Made by a program: the position numbers and the translations under genes. The notes under the pieces are model-generated. The model did not search any database. It saw only the letters and a list, made by a program, of their open reading frames with translations, and was not told where the DNA came from. Positions 7,026-14,347 of a DNA stretch of 14,347 bases are shown in pieces (the stretch's first letter is position 1; every line of letters starts with the position of its first letter). Where the stretch lies: contig JASCIV010000655.1 in the NCBI GenBank assembly GCA_030374735.1, positions 600 through 14,946 of the forward strand, in the 5' to 3' direction. The DNA is from Gracilaria caudata (taxonomy: Eukaryota; Rhodophyta; Florideophyceae; Gracilariales; Gracilariaceae).

Positions 7026-7807
7026 ATGGCCGTCACGCGCTCTTCCGCACGCGCCGAGCCCCGGCGCTCGTCCGCTCGTACCTCCACTCCCACAACAAAG
7101 CCATCGAATAAGCGCAAAAAGACTCGACAGTCCCTCACTCCAGCAAAAAAGTCGCGTAACGAAAATGATCAAAGGCATACGATCGCCGAATCTCAACCGC
7201 AACCCGCAGATTCTTCTCACAGTCCAACCACTCATACGAAAGAGTGTCCCACCCAATACTACTTGTTCAAATCTGAGTCGGAGTCGCGCATGCAGAACGG
7301 ACATGAGATGAAATTCTCTATCGACGATCTTCAACGCGAGCCCGATGCCACCACGCACTGGGATGGGGTACGAAACGCAGAGGCGTGCAAATGTATGCGA
7401 GGTATGCAAAAGGGCGACATGGCTTTCTTCTATCACTCCAACACCAAGAAGACAAGACCATCAATCGTGGGCGTTGTGCGCGTAGTGTCAGATCCGTATC
7501 CAGGTAAGTTGTTTGCACTGCAGTATTCAGTCATCGTCGTCTAACCAACTGTTGCTCATATGCTCTTTCAGACCACACTGCGTTTGATAAAAATGACCCG
7601 CATTATGACCCGCGCAGCAAGTCAGAGGCGCCGCGATGGTATATGGTGGATGTACAGTTCGTGCGCAAGTTCCACACCGCAATCACGCTCGACCAAATCA
7701 AAGCAGAGCCCGACTTGGCCAACATGCAACTTGTGAAACGTTCTCGCATTTCTGTGCAACGCGTTACTCCAGATGAGTGGAATGTGGTGCACGGGTTAGC
7801 TACGTAG
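7026..7807 (+). CDS. THYN1: EVE-domain nuclear protein, THYN1 (thymocyte nuclear protein 1) type; one intron
   Basis: Joined from 7026-7503 and 7572-7807, giving 237 residues. EVE domains are PUA-like folds thought to bind modified bases; the molecular role of THYN1 is not settled. Residues 1-72 are Ser/Thr/Arg/Lys-rich with a likely nuclear localisation signal (KPSNKRKKTR). The EVE domain spans about 76-235 and shows YYLFKSE, WDGVRNAEACK, GDMAFFYHSN, GVVRV, then across the splice YPDHTAFDKNDPHYDPRSK, PRWYMVDVQFVR and SRISVQRVTPDEW. All match the THYN1 family in order. The intron has CAG/GTAAGT and TTTCAG/A borders in phase 1. Without splicing the frame ends at 7544, before the second half of the domain, so the splice is well supported. 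ATG 7026 is used because the frame further upstream has only a GTG. Confidence 0.92.
7504..7571 (+). other. Spliceosomal intron (68 nt) in the EVE/THYN1 gene
   Basis: It begins GTAAGT after CAG and ends CTCTTTCAG. Removing it joins the family-diagnostic stretch YPDHT and HYDPRS in frame. It contains a stop in the upstream frame at 7542-7544. The sequence CTAACC at about 7541-7546 is a plausible branch point, 25-30 bases before the acceptor. It is the only clear coding-sequence intron in the window. Confidence 0.93.
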
Positions 7808-8747
7808 CTCTGACCTTCGCACCTTCCAATCTATTCAGCTTTTTGAGTTGTGCAATCGCGTGCCCTGCTATGTCTTTGTTGGCCAACTCCACTCTCCCAT
7901 GTGTCACGCTTCGCATCTATTTTGGGGCCATACCACCACACACACAACCTCCCCATGTCTATCTTCGCCTACTTCCCTAATAAGTCCAATGTACCATTGA
8001 AGCACAGTTCGCATTCAATACTGCACTTTTATGGTTTTCTGTTGGCGTATTCGTCTATCAACCTCTTGTCATTGGCACTAAACGACATCCAGATGACATT
8101 CTTGCATCGAGATTTGGTGATTCGCGTATTGGCACCCATGAATATACTGCAGATCCGTAGCAGTTTCGTCGTTGAGTGGATAAATCGTTTTGTAAGTTGT
8201 GCCTCCGCGCCATCGACGTAATTGTTTTGCGTTGCATCAGCAACGAGCTGGTGGTCTTCGTCATCATGACTTCAGCAGTGCGGAATCAGCATTTTACAGT
8301 AGTTCTGCCCTCGACGTTACAAATTCTGACACACTGTTAAATAGTCTATTTTTTGTTTGTGATGCCACGTTTTTAGCTTTTACGAAGGGTACACGTTAAA
8401 ATTGCAAATATGTTCTGCTGAATATAATTAAAAAAAAGATCTCTTTTTCGCAGCTGTCAAAATGGACATTCTGTCTTCCGACTCCGTAATGTGCGACGAC
8501 TCCATCACGTCTTTCTTACCTTCGAAGGTATTTCATCATCACGTCTGTCTGAAGTACCTTCGTACCTGTACCGTCGTCCCTTCGCAGACTCTTGACCAGG
8601 CCGAAGAATCTCAGCTTCACGACAAAAGCGTCAACGCTGAACACACATCGGAGCCGTGATCATCACGACATCACGTCACCACGTCTCCACGCCAGCTAAT
8701 CTAAGCTTTCATTCTATCCTGCACTTGACAGCCATTTAACGGTAACA
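7808..8747. other. Intergenic region with possible leader introns upstream of TTC1
   Basis: There is no recognisable protein in these 940 bp. There is a consensus 5' splice site GTAAGT at 8192-8197 and a good 3' splice site at 8444-8453 (TTTTTCGCAG), with an A/T-rich stretch before it. A second possible small intron lies at 8528-8587. Joining the open frame at 7850-8191 to the next exon gives an early stop, so a coding gene is not supported. A spliced 5' leader of TTC1 or a non-coding transcript is possible. Confidence 0.4.
8462..8659 (+). CDS. Doubtful small ORF (65 codons, or 45 if spliced)
   Basis: ATG 8462 opens a frame beginning MDILSSDSVMCDDSITSFLP and ending at TGA 8657-8659. It follows a strong 3' splice-site-like sequence. 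A possible 60-nt intron at 8528-8587 (AAG/GTATTT to CCCTTCGCAG) is a multiple of three, so the frame stays open either way. The spliced product would be 45 residues and acidic, with no recognised domain. It could instead be an upstream ORF in a long TTC1 leader, or noise. It contains, and is followed by, repeated ATCACGTC-like motifs. Confidence 0.2.
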   Translation: MDILSSDSVMCDDSITSFLPSKVFHHHVCLKYLRTCTVVPSQTLDQAEESQLHDKSVNAEHTSEP

Positions 8748-9368
8748 ATGTCTTCGTCAAACGAAGCAGAAGAGGAATACATGCGCATGCGCATGGCTTC
8801 CACAAACATCTCTGATGACAATCAACCTGAGGTCGACCCCAAGGCACAATTGGACGATACGATAACAGCTGATGCCGCTCGCACACTGAAAGAAGAGGGG
8901 AACGCCTTGTATAAATCTGGACATTTCTCAGAAGCCATTGAGAAGTACACGCTCGCTTCCAGCAGTGCCCACGCAAGTCAAGACGATCGAGCCGTATACT
9001 TTGCAAATCGTGCTGCTGCCCATCTAAAGTTGCAGAACTTTGAAGCCGTTGTCAAAGACGCTTCTGCCGCGCTGGAACTGAAGCCCGGTTACGTGAAGGC
9101 CCTTAGCAGAAGACGAGAGGCTCGTGAAGCGTTGAAGGAATGGCGAGGGGCACTGAAAGACGCTCAGGAACTGAACGCTCCAGCATCCGACATCAAGCGA
9201 TTGCAGTTCCTTGCTGATGAAAAAGATAAAAAGGATCAAGCAGAGGCACTGGACTCCCTTAAGGGGCTCGGCAACTCGATCTTGTCAAACTTTGGCATGA
9301 GTCTTGACGATTTTGCGATGGATAAGGATCCAGAGACGGGCTCCTATAGTATTAGCATGAAGAAATAG
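8748..9368 (+). CDS. TTC1: Tetratricopeptide repeat protein 1 (TTC1) homologue, co-chaperone-like
   Basis: The 206-residue protein has an acidic N-terminus (1-40) and three TPRs at about 43-76 (ARTLKEEGNALYKSGHFSEA), 80-113 and 114-146. It closes with the TTC1-characteristic C-terminal motif at about 169-203 (DSLKGLGNSILSNFG, then SLDDFAMDKD and TGSYSI). The conserved tail is what separates TTC1 from other short TPR proteins. TTC1 is known in animals as an Hsp90/Hsp70-associated adaptor; the role in algae is unknown. It is shorter than human TTC1 (about 290), mostly through a reduced acidic N-terminus. ATG 8748 is the first in-frame ATG, with A at -3. It converges with TAF7, 242 bp apart. Confidence 0.88.
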   Translation: MSSSNEAEEEYMRMRMASTNISDDNQPEVDPKAQLDDTITADAARTLKEEGNALYKSGHFSEAIEKYTLASSSAHASQDDRAVYFANRAAAHLKLQNFEAVVKDASAALELKPGYVKALSRRREAREALKEWRGALKDAQELNAPASDIKRLQFLADEKDKKDQAEALDSLKGLGNSILSNFGMSLDDFAMDKDPETGSYSISMKK

Positions 9369-9374
9369 TACGCA

Positions 9375-9614
9375 CTACTTCATATCAATGAGATTGCAGT
9401 TTTGGTCATTTCTTAATAACGCAACACACGCATCAAGCAACGAGTGTGCGTAACAAAAATTGTCATCCATACATCGAGCATATACTTGTTCGAACGGGTG
9501 GTGCACATGCTTATGCAGGTCGGGGCTTTTCAGAATGATGAGGAGAGCAGTTAACTCGTGTTCACGACCGTGACTGCTCCCTAAATGTATGGTACTCCAT
9601 TCAAACTCTCTCAT
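9375..9614 (-). CDS. Doubtful small ORF overlapping the end of TAF7 by ATGA
   Basis: This 79-codon frame starts with an ATG whose last three bases plus the next overlap the TAF7 stop as ATGA (9611-9614). It runs almost to the TTC1 stop. The product (MREFEWSTIHLGSSHGREHE at its start) has no motif I recognise. An overlap like this in a nuclear gene would require reinitiation, so the simplest reading is 3' UTR of TAF7 with a chance open frame. Confidence 0.15.
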   Translation of the reverse strand: MREFEWSTIHLGSSHGREHELTALLIILKSPDLHKHVHHPFEQVYARCMDDNFCYAHSLLDACVALLRNDQNCNLIDMK

Positions 9615-10675
9615 TCTTCTCCAAGTTCCTGTCGGTGCTTTTCCAGCTCTGTAAGCTCTGTTTGCAACTCCGGTCGTTTGGAAAGGAACCGTTTCTTCAG
9701 CACTGGATTTGGCGCCTTCTCGGCCTGCGCCTCCAAGTCGGCAATCTTCGCCTTTTGATCTTTAATGCTTTGATCGAGCTTGATGCGTTCTATTCTTCTC
9801 TTGGCAATATCTTCCTTGTCCTCCATGATTTGGTCGACCATGTCCGCCATATCCGCGTTGATTGCGTCATCATCATCATCGTCGTCGTCGTCGTCGTCAT
9901 CATCGTCTTCCTCTCCATCAGGACCTGGGGTGTCAATAGGCGTGAATGGCGTTGGCGTGAAAGGTTGCGGCGTAAATGGTTGAGGCGTATATGGGCCAGG
10001 TGTATCCACAGGCGGTGAAGGATGAACATCCATCGGCGTTGGTAAGGGAGGGCTCTCAGACGGCAATGGAGGCTTTCCAGCACTAGCCCCTGCCCCGCTT
10101 GCCTCGCTGCTAGCAGCATTTTTGGAGGAATCAACAGCGTTCTTCCCAGGTTGAGCGTTGACTGTCTCTTCCTCGATGACGACTTCCTCTTCCTCCGTAG
10201 GATTTTCTTGCGTTTTCTTCTGTGTAAAACTGGTCTTATGGTCGATGACGTACTTGATACGGCGCTCTATCAGTTCGACCTCATCGCGCGTGAAGAAGCG
10301 CTTCGGAGGCTTCAAACGTTCTGCAGCGCCTTTAGTCGCTGGCGTAATTCCATCACGTAAGCGGGTTTCCTTTGGAGGGGTCTCGTCTGGCATGCGAACA
10401 ACCAGGACCTGATGAAGATCGCCACTTTTGTAGAACGTGCGTTTGTCTGCAGTCTTGTGCGTTTCCACAATGCATGGCAAATCCATTAGTGACGCTGGGT
10501 AGTCCTTGCCTTCGATTGTGAACACAGCGTTACGTTCATCCTTGAAGTTGATTTGAAATGTGCTTGGTTTCCGGTCTTCACCAGCGCCCTCACGTTTCTT
10601 GTTGCTGGAAAGCGCAAAACGCATAGGTTCAACGAGCGGTTGCGGAAGACGCAGAATGTATTGTTGTTCATTCAT
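9611..10675 (-). CDS. TAF7: TFIID subunit 7 (TAF7) homologue
   Basis: Subunit of the general transcription factor TFIID, where TAF7 binds TAF1. The 354-residue protein opens with the TAFII55 N-terminal domain (about 4-150). Visible landmarks are QYILRLPQPL, then YPASLMDLPCIVETHKTADK, FYKSGDLHQVLVV, a degenerate linker and LRDGITPATKGAAERLKPPKRFFTRDE broken near its middle. Next come a Glu-rich stretch (161-170), an Ala/Ser/Pro region, proline-rich TPQPFT-type repeats (226-246), a run of 14 Asp (257-270) and a C-terminal coiled-coil region (about 286-352). The overall order, N-terminal domain then acidic region then coiled coil, fits TAF7. ATG 10675 places the conserved ILRLP block at residue 7, as in the family. 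The frame stays open for 132 more codons upstream, which I treat as leader. It converges with TTC1. Confidence 0.9.
   Translation of the reverse strand: MNEQQYILRLPQPLVEPMRFALSSNKKREGAGEDRKPSTFQINFKDERNAVFTIEGKDYPASLMDLPCIVETHKTADKRTFYKSGDLHQVLVVRMPDETPPKETRLRDGITPATKGAAERLKPPKRFFTRDEVELIERRIKYVIDHKTSFTQKKTQENPTEEEEVVIEEETVNAQPGKNAVDSSKNAASSEASGAGASAGKPPLPSESPPLPTPMDVHPSPPVDTPGPYTPQPFTPQPFTPTPFTPIDTPGPDGEEDDDDDDDDDDDDDDAINADMADMVDQIMEDKEDIAKRRIERIKLDQSIKDQKAKIADLEAQAEKAPNPVLKKRFLSKRPELQTELTELEKHRQELGEE
9866..9907 (-). repeat. Trinucleotide run encoding 14 Asp in TAF7
   Basis: Fourteen consecutive GAC/GAT codons (read on the minus strand) code for an uninterrupted polyaspartate tract. On the plus strand the order is one GTC, four ATC, six GTC, two ATC and one GTC. 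The six identical units in the middle suggest recent slippage expansion. The tract lies in the acidic linker before the coiled coil. Confidence 0.9.
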
Positions 10676-11071
10676 GGCAGTACGCGCATGTAATGCCGTT
10701 ACCGCACGGCCCAGCGCCCGGTTGCAAATTTCGATGTCGTAAACTGTGTAGGTTTTAGTTAAGAGGCTGGCGGAAGTTCTGTTGAAGAAAAGCAAAAGCG
10801 GGAACGGTGGAAATATGGCGCGAACCCAGTAAACAGGCCGGCACCTCCAGCAAAAGGGCACGTCTTGGTAAACGAGTATGGCCGGGACGGTGGCGAAGAA
10901 ACATACCGGCACTGGCATAATAGCAATAACTGCGCCATTCATGACCGTTGGTATGTGTACATGTACATTAAATGAAAAAGTGTAGCCCGTTTTACCGGCC
11001 AGCGTCGCGTGTATGTATGGCAGGCATCTGGGTAGGGCAGAACCTGCCCGGCAGATGAAACGAGTGCTCAA
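10676..11071 (-). other. Open in-frame stretch upstream of the TAF7 start, probably leader
   Basis: The TAF7 frame remains free of stops for 132 codons before ATG 10675, with in-frame ATGs at 10942 and 10918. The conceptual extension is hydrophobic and Cys/Pro/Phe-rich (for example MNGAVIAIMPVPVCFFATVP), unlike anything in TAF7, whose conserved domain begins right at ATG 10675. I read it as 5' UTR and promoter. A signal-like N-terminal isoform cannot be excluded. No splice-defined exon is evident. Confidence 0.4.
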
Positions 11072-11165
11072 ACAACTCGTTCAACTTCGAGATGAATAGA
11101 ACCATTACAGGGGCTCTTTTGTCAAACCGTTTCGAGCGATCGGAGCCGCCTGAAAAGGAGCATCC

Positions 11166-11843
11166 TTGGCTTTTCATTACTGCCTGAGAATTGTCCGCTC
11201 TTCTCAATCAATTCTATTATGCCCATGTGCGCAAGAATGCCTGGGTATCTCTGATTGCATCTTTGCTCCGGGCAGGCGTCCACTACTACTGTTATGGCCG
11301 TGGAACCCAGCGCATCAGACTTGGTTCAATATCCTTAAATACGAGTGTTGTACAGCTCATCTTCCCGAATCTGTCGCGACAACCCAAACCCTTGGGAATA
11401 CCTCTGCTGCTCATTGTAGATCGAAGGGAGCTCGGGATTGCTATCTTTGTAAAGCATGCAACGAGCGCTTTAGTCTCCTTCCGCAATGCAACAGAAGGAA
11501 GCGTATATTTTCCTTCACCTCGAGCGTAGCGTGTCCATCGTTGAATTTGAGGGTTACAGTGCCATTTGAGGAAGCTCAAATTGCATGGATCTCTGACCTT
11601 CAACTTTACGAAGCTGAGAACAAATGGACGGTTTTCTTCGTGTTCCACAGTGGAGTTGCAAGCCATTCCATTGGCATGACAAAAGAACGCCCTATTGTGT
11701 GGCAAAGCACCCACATCGACATATGTCAAAAGACCCTATACGTTAGGAACCAGCGGTGTGTTCGATCGATTGTTCTTCGGGAGGCCATTTTTCGATCCCT
11801 ATCAAGTACCTCTGCGTGCGATCAAAGCCATTCCCCATTCTAG
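11166..11843 (+). other. Long orphan open frame without a start codon, possible gene relic
   Basis: The frame is open for 225 codons but begins at TTG, and its only internal Met is near codon 174. The conceptual product is Cys-rich in its middle (CYLCKACNERFSLLPQC) and contains EAENKWTVFFVFHSG. I recognise no domain. An antisense frame of up to 145 codons (11292-11729) and a second plus frame (11191-11529) overlap it. The stop-free length is longer than expected at this base composition, so it could be an exon of an unseen spliced gene, a decayed transposon gene or chance. Confidence 0.2.
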
Positions 11844-12718
11844 CAGTGAATCACATCCTAGGAGCACCATAATTCGAAATGCCTTCTTTTCGTTCTTTCT
11901 CGTAGGTGAAGAGTCTCCCCGTTTTATTTAAGACTCGTCGAATTCTTGCGATCAGAATTATTAAGATTCTTGTTCATCGTTTACGATTCCTTTTTCTCGT
12001 TCCAGCGACACAACCGCCTCCTCCACTCTCAACCAACCGTCTTTTGTGTCATGATTTAAAATGCAAAATCTCGGCCACTGCTTAATAACAAAGATAGGAA
12101 CAATTTTTCACCCTCCGAATATGGAAGAAGTTCTTGTTAAGAAACTTCCCTTCTTCAAGAAGAAAGTTGTACTTCACAGATCATACAAACAGAAAAGGGC
12201 AGGCTTGAAAGAAATGAGTCGTTTTTCTTGCTCTTCGTCTACACAAAAAGTTCTACTTAAGGACAAATGTAAAGGACGGAGAAACACTAGTAGCCTACGG
12301 TATGTTCTATTTCTTGTCATCTTCATAAGCAAAACAAAGAAAGGCTGTTGCCTGATCATTTCAAGCTGCCCATAGGGTTCCGAACCCACAAATGATTGAA
12401 CTTAAACATCGTGAAGAAAGGTTTATTTTACTGTTACACACATGTACAGTCATGAAGGGACACTCCACGAATAGCGAGCACGCCTCTGTTCTCCTCAGAC
12501 GAGTGCCGAGCGTTACGAAGATGGTTAAGGTCGAATCGATAAGAGCACCCTAATTCGACAATCAAATTGCGTCAGGGTCTACGAGGGCATTTAACCCTCT
12601 GCCACATCGTCCAGACCAAGGCCCTCCTTCTTTCCCTCCATGTCTGTTTCTTTGCGAAACTTCTCTTCAACCCGAAGAGGTGACATCTTCAACGACACGC
12701 AACCAGAGTGTGTTAGTC
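11844..12718. other. AT-richer region upstream of the retroelement ORFs
   Basis: No supported gene. An open frame of 104 codons from ATG 12061 gives a Lys/Phe-rich product with no motif. Small hairpins occur near 12127-12148 and 12150-12165, and GAGGG/CCCTC arms lie at 12583-12599. The 5' end of the retroelement, with its leader and any terminal repeat, should lie in the right part of this stretch. I cannot define it, because the matching 3' end is outside the window. Confidence 0.4.
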
Positions 12719-13384
12719 ATGTCCGGACCACCTCAGTCAGCAGCGCCGACCGGCGCAGAAAGCCTCAGCTCTACAGACTTCCGTGCAATGTGGAACGGTG
12801 CTAGTCCAACCGATGACGACTTCTACAGAGCAGCCGAGCTGATAGCAATGGCTCACATGCGTGGGCAAGGAACGATGTTTAGTCGAAGGGAGCACGTCCC
12901 TATTACGCATTTGGACTACTTCAAGCCCGCCCCCAACGCCTTCGTCGCCGAGCTCAAACAGCGGGACAGAAGATCCGCAAAGGAGTGGGAATACTATAAC
13001 GCGGCCGGTGTTTGGATGGAACTCGGAATTTCGGTTATAAAGGATGCAAGACGTAACGCGCAGCTCGATCACTCAGGCATTGTACGTTTACTCCGACTTG
13101 CCGAACGGTCCTTTGAGGGAGCACTAGAAATCATCACCATGAGGGGACAGTACTTCCGCGACTTGATTGAAAAAGGGACCGAGATAGCCCGCCAGACGGC
13201 ATTCCTTGTCGAGCAAGGACATGACACGGTGTTCTCAGAGAACTACCGTAGCGCCAGGGAGGCCCTCACCTCCCGACTTGAAATCGAGGCCGCCAAGGAA
13301 TTGGCAAAGCTTCAGCTTTCTCAAGCTTCTAATCTATCTAAGCAGGGGTCGTCCAGCGGCAGTGGCGGCTCCTCGAAGAAATGA
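12719..13384 (+). CDS. Gag-like protein of the retroelement
   Basis: The 221-residue ORF lies immediately upstream of the reverse transcriptase frame, and its Gag role is inferred from that position. Residues 21-200 look folded and mostly helical (DDDFYRAAELIAMAHMRGQG, then HSGIVRLLRLAERSFEGALE). The last residues are a Gly/Ser/Lys-rich tail (about 209-221). I see no CCHC zinc knuckle, which is usual for DIRS-type Gag proteins but not diagnostic. ATG 12719 was used because the frame upstream has only a GTG. The stop TGA overlaps the next ORF's ATG as ATGA, in the -1 frame. No homologue is recognised by eye. Confidence 0.7.
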   Translation: MSGPPQSAAPTGAESLSSTDFRAMWNGASPTDDDFYRAAELIAMAHMRGQGTMFSRREHVPITHLDYFKPAPNAFVAELKQRDRRSAKEWEYYNAAGVWMELGISVIKDARRNAQLDHSGIVRLLRLAERSFEGALEIITMRGQYFRDLIEKGTEIARQTAFLVEQGHDTVFSENYRSAREALTSRLEIEAAKELAKLQLSQASNLSKQGSSSGSGGSSKK

Positions 13385-14347
13385 GCGTCGATTGCGCTCA
13401 ACGGGGCCAAGCGGTTTCAGAGAAATGTCCGCTGTGGCGCCGAACGTCGTCGCGAGCTTCCGCGTGGCGGAAGGAACTCAATGCGACGAAATTTGTATGT
13501 CGAGCCGTGAAGTATGGAATACTGGATCTCCCTACGATCCCCTTCACCGACGGACGCATACTACCAAACATTCCTCAAACTCCCCGCGACTTACAGTACG
13601 CGGAAGAAGATCTATCTCGAGGTTTACGAGAAAAGATATACGAAGAGGTTACGGAGGACTATGCGTTGGACAGGGTATCAGAAGGCATGATGGTGTCTTC
13701 AGCTTTTACTGTCTGGCGTATAGGGTCAGACGGAGAGGAGAAACCACGGTTTGTGGTGAACTTTCATCTCCAAAGCCAGCATTGGCCAAGGGGAAGTGTC
13801 AAGATGGAAACGCTGCCAGCCTTTGCGATCGACTTACTGCCAAAAGACCATTTAATGTCATGGGATATCAAGGGAGGCTACAGAGCGTTCTACCTGCACC
13901 CCAGGATGAGGGACTACTTCTTGTTCCACTACCAAGGCAGGTACTTTCGCTGTATCGCCCTACCCTTCGGTTGGGGACGATCTGCTATGTGGTTCACAAA
14001 GTTGTTGAAGCCACTGGTACGGTATTTGCGCAGTCGACTCGGTTATCGCGTGCTACCCTATATCGACGACTTCTTGATCGCGCCTTCCCCGCATGGCAGA
14101 GTTTCCAGCCTCAGCCATTGTCGGCAGGCGCAGGGCGCCATAGGATCGCTTTTGGAGAAGTTGGGCATCGTAAGGCACCCGACCAAGGGGTGTTGGCACG
14201 GATCCCAGCGTCTCCAGCACTTGGGGTTTGGCATCGACACCGTGCGCATGACAGTGTCCGTGGTACCGGCGAAAGTGGCGCGAGTCAGCAAGATTGCGAA
14301 ACGCCTTTTGCAATGCGCCCTACTTCAGCGTCGCTTAGTGTCGATTC
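13381..14347 (+). CDS. Pol polyprotein with reverse transcriptase domain, partial at the window end
   Basis: Open for 322 codons to the last base, with no stop. RT motifs appear in order: KPRFVVNFHLQ (121-131), motif A SWDIKGGYRAFYLHP (160-174, catalytic D162), motif B ALPFGWGRSAMWFTKLLKP (193-211), and motif C YIDD at 227-230 with the catalytic Asp pair. The thumb-side LEKLGIVRHPTKGCW and LQHLGFGID come after. The GW..S...FTK form of motif B and LPYIDDFL are those of DIRS-like RTs. No aspartic protease is seen ahead of the RT, which is normal for DIRS and abnormal for Ty3/gypsy Pol. All visible catalytic residues are intact. Translation probably begins at ATG 13381 by reinitiation after gag, or by frameshift. 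Confidence 0.88.
   Translation, partial: MSVDCAQRGQAVSEKCPLWRRTSSRASAWRKELNATKFVCRAVKYGILDLPTIPFTDGRILPNIPQTPRDLQYAEEDLSRGLREKIYEEVTEDYALDRVSEGMMVSSAFTVWRIGSDGEEKPRFVVNFHLQSQHWPRGSVKMETLPAFAIDLLPKDHLMSWDIKGGYRAFYLHPRMRDYFLFHYQGRYFRCIALPFGWGRSAMWFTKLLKPLVRYLRSRLGYRVLPYIDDFLIAPSPHGRVSSLSHCRQAQGAIGSLLEKLGIVRHPTKGCWHGSQRLQHLGFGIDTVRMTVSVVPAKVARVSKIAKRLLQCALLQRRLVSI

Larger units (their letters stand above)
12719..14347 (+). mobile_element. Retrotransposon, DIRS-like by its reverse transcriptase; truncated by the window end
   Basis: Two consecutive ORFs, a Gag-like protein and a reverse transcriptase polyprotein, form the 5' part of an LTR-class or DIRS-type retroelement. The start given is the first gag ATG; the true element begins further upstream. 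The RT block FTKLLKPLVRYLRS followed by LPYIDDFLIAP resembles DIRS-group elements more than Ty1/copia or Ty3/gypsy. RNase H, a tyrosine recombinase or integrase, and terminal repeats would lie beyond 14347. Both ORFs are intact as far as visible, which suggests a young copy. Confidence 0.75.

Noticed and set aside
7850..8221. 123-codon frame downstream of the EVE gene, possibly spliced at GTAAGT 8192
   Set aside because: Joining it to the acceptor at 8453 gives a stop after eleven codons, and the product has no recognisable feature.
9635..10018. Plus-strand frames antisense to TAF7, including poly-Ser and poly-Ile/Val products
   Set aside because: They are translations of the polyaspartate trinucleotide run in other frames and carry no family signal.
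12061..12375. 104-codon plus-strand open frame with ATG start
   Set aside because: The product is Lys/Ser-rich low-information sequence in an AT-richer stretch, with no motif and no support from neighbours.
13370..13384. Canonical -1 ribosomal frameshift site between gag and pol
   Set aside because: The bases before the overlap (TCGAAGAAATGA) do not fit the X XXY YYZ heptamer pattern.

Overview
The window looks like nuclear DNA of a photosynthetic eukaryote, most likely a unicellular red alga. This is inference, from four things. Predicted plastid-targeted proteins belong to cyanobacterial families: a DUF1818 protein and an NblB/CpcE-like HEAT-repeat protein. Typical eukaryotic nuclear genes are present (TAF7, TTC1, a THYN1-type EVE protein, a ZIP transporter, an organellar release factor). 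Genes are compact, and only one intron is clear (68 nt). One N-terminus, MANAF, has the early phenylalanine known from rhodophyte and glaucophyte transit peptides. I cannot name the genus.

Layout. Bases 1-458 have no supported gene. Bases 459-3699 hold three adjacent genes for predicted plastid proteins. The first (+) is an unknown two-helix membrane protein with an EGDKS repeat. The second (-) is a DUF1818 protein. The third (+) is an NblB/CpcE-like HEAT-repeat protein. The last two diverge from a 270-bp intergenic region containing a perfect 47-bp palindrome. At 3721-5136 (-) is a class I release factor 1, probably mitochondrial, ending 21 bp from the HEAT gene's stop. After about 700 bp without a gene come a ZIP metal transporter (5845-6696, -) and, divergent from it, an EVE/THYN1 gene with one intron (7026-7807, +). 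Bases 7808-8747 are largely empty apart from a doubtful small ORF with splice-like signals. TTC1 (8748-9368, +) and TAF7 (9611-10675, -) then converge.

Bases 10676-12718 contain no convincing gene. They include an in-frame open stretch upstream of TAF7, a 225-codon orphan ORF without a usable start, and an AT-richer stretch. From about 12719 to the window end lies the 5' part of a retroelement, a Gag-like ORF followed by a Pol ORF overlapping it by ATGA. The Pol carries a complete set of reverse transcriptase motifs, most like DIRS-type (tyrosine-recombinase) retrotransposons, and runs off the window.

There is no prokaryote-style operon. The most useful functional hints are the head-to-head pairing of DUF1818 with the NblB-like gene, which may share regulation, and the local clustering of three plastid-protein genes. 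I did not find a clearly new multi-gene system. The best candidates for novelty are the palindromic bidirectional promoter with its DUF1818/NblB-like pair, the unknown plastid membrane protein, and the algal DIRS-like element.
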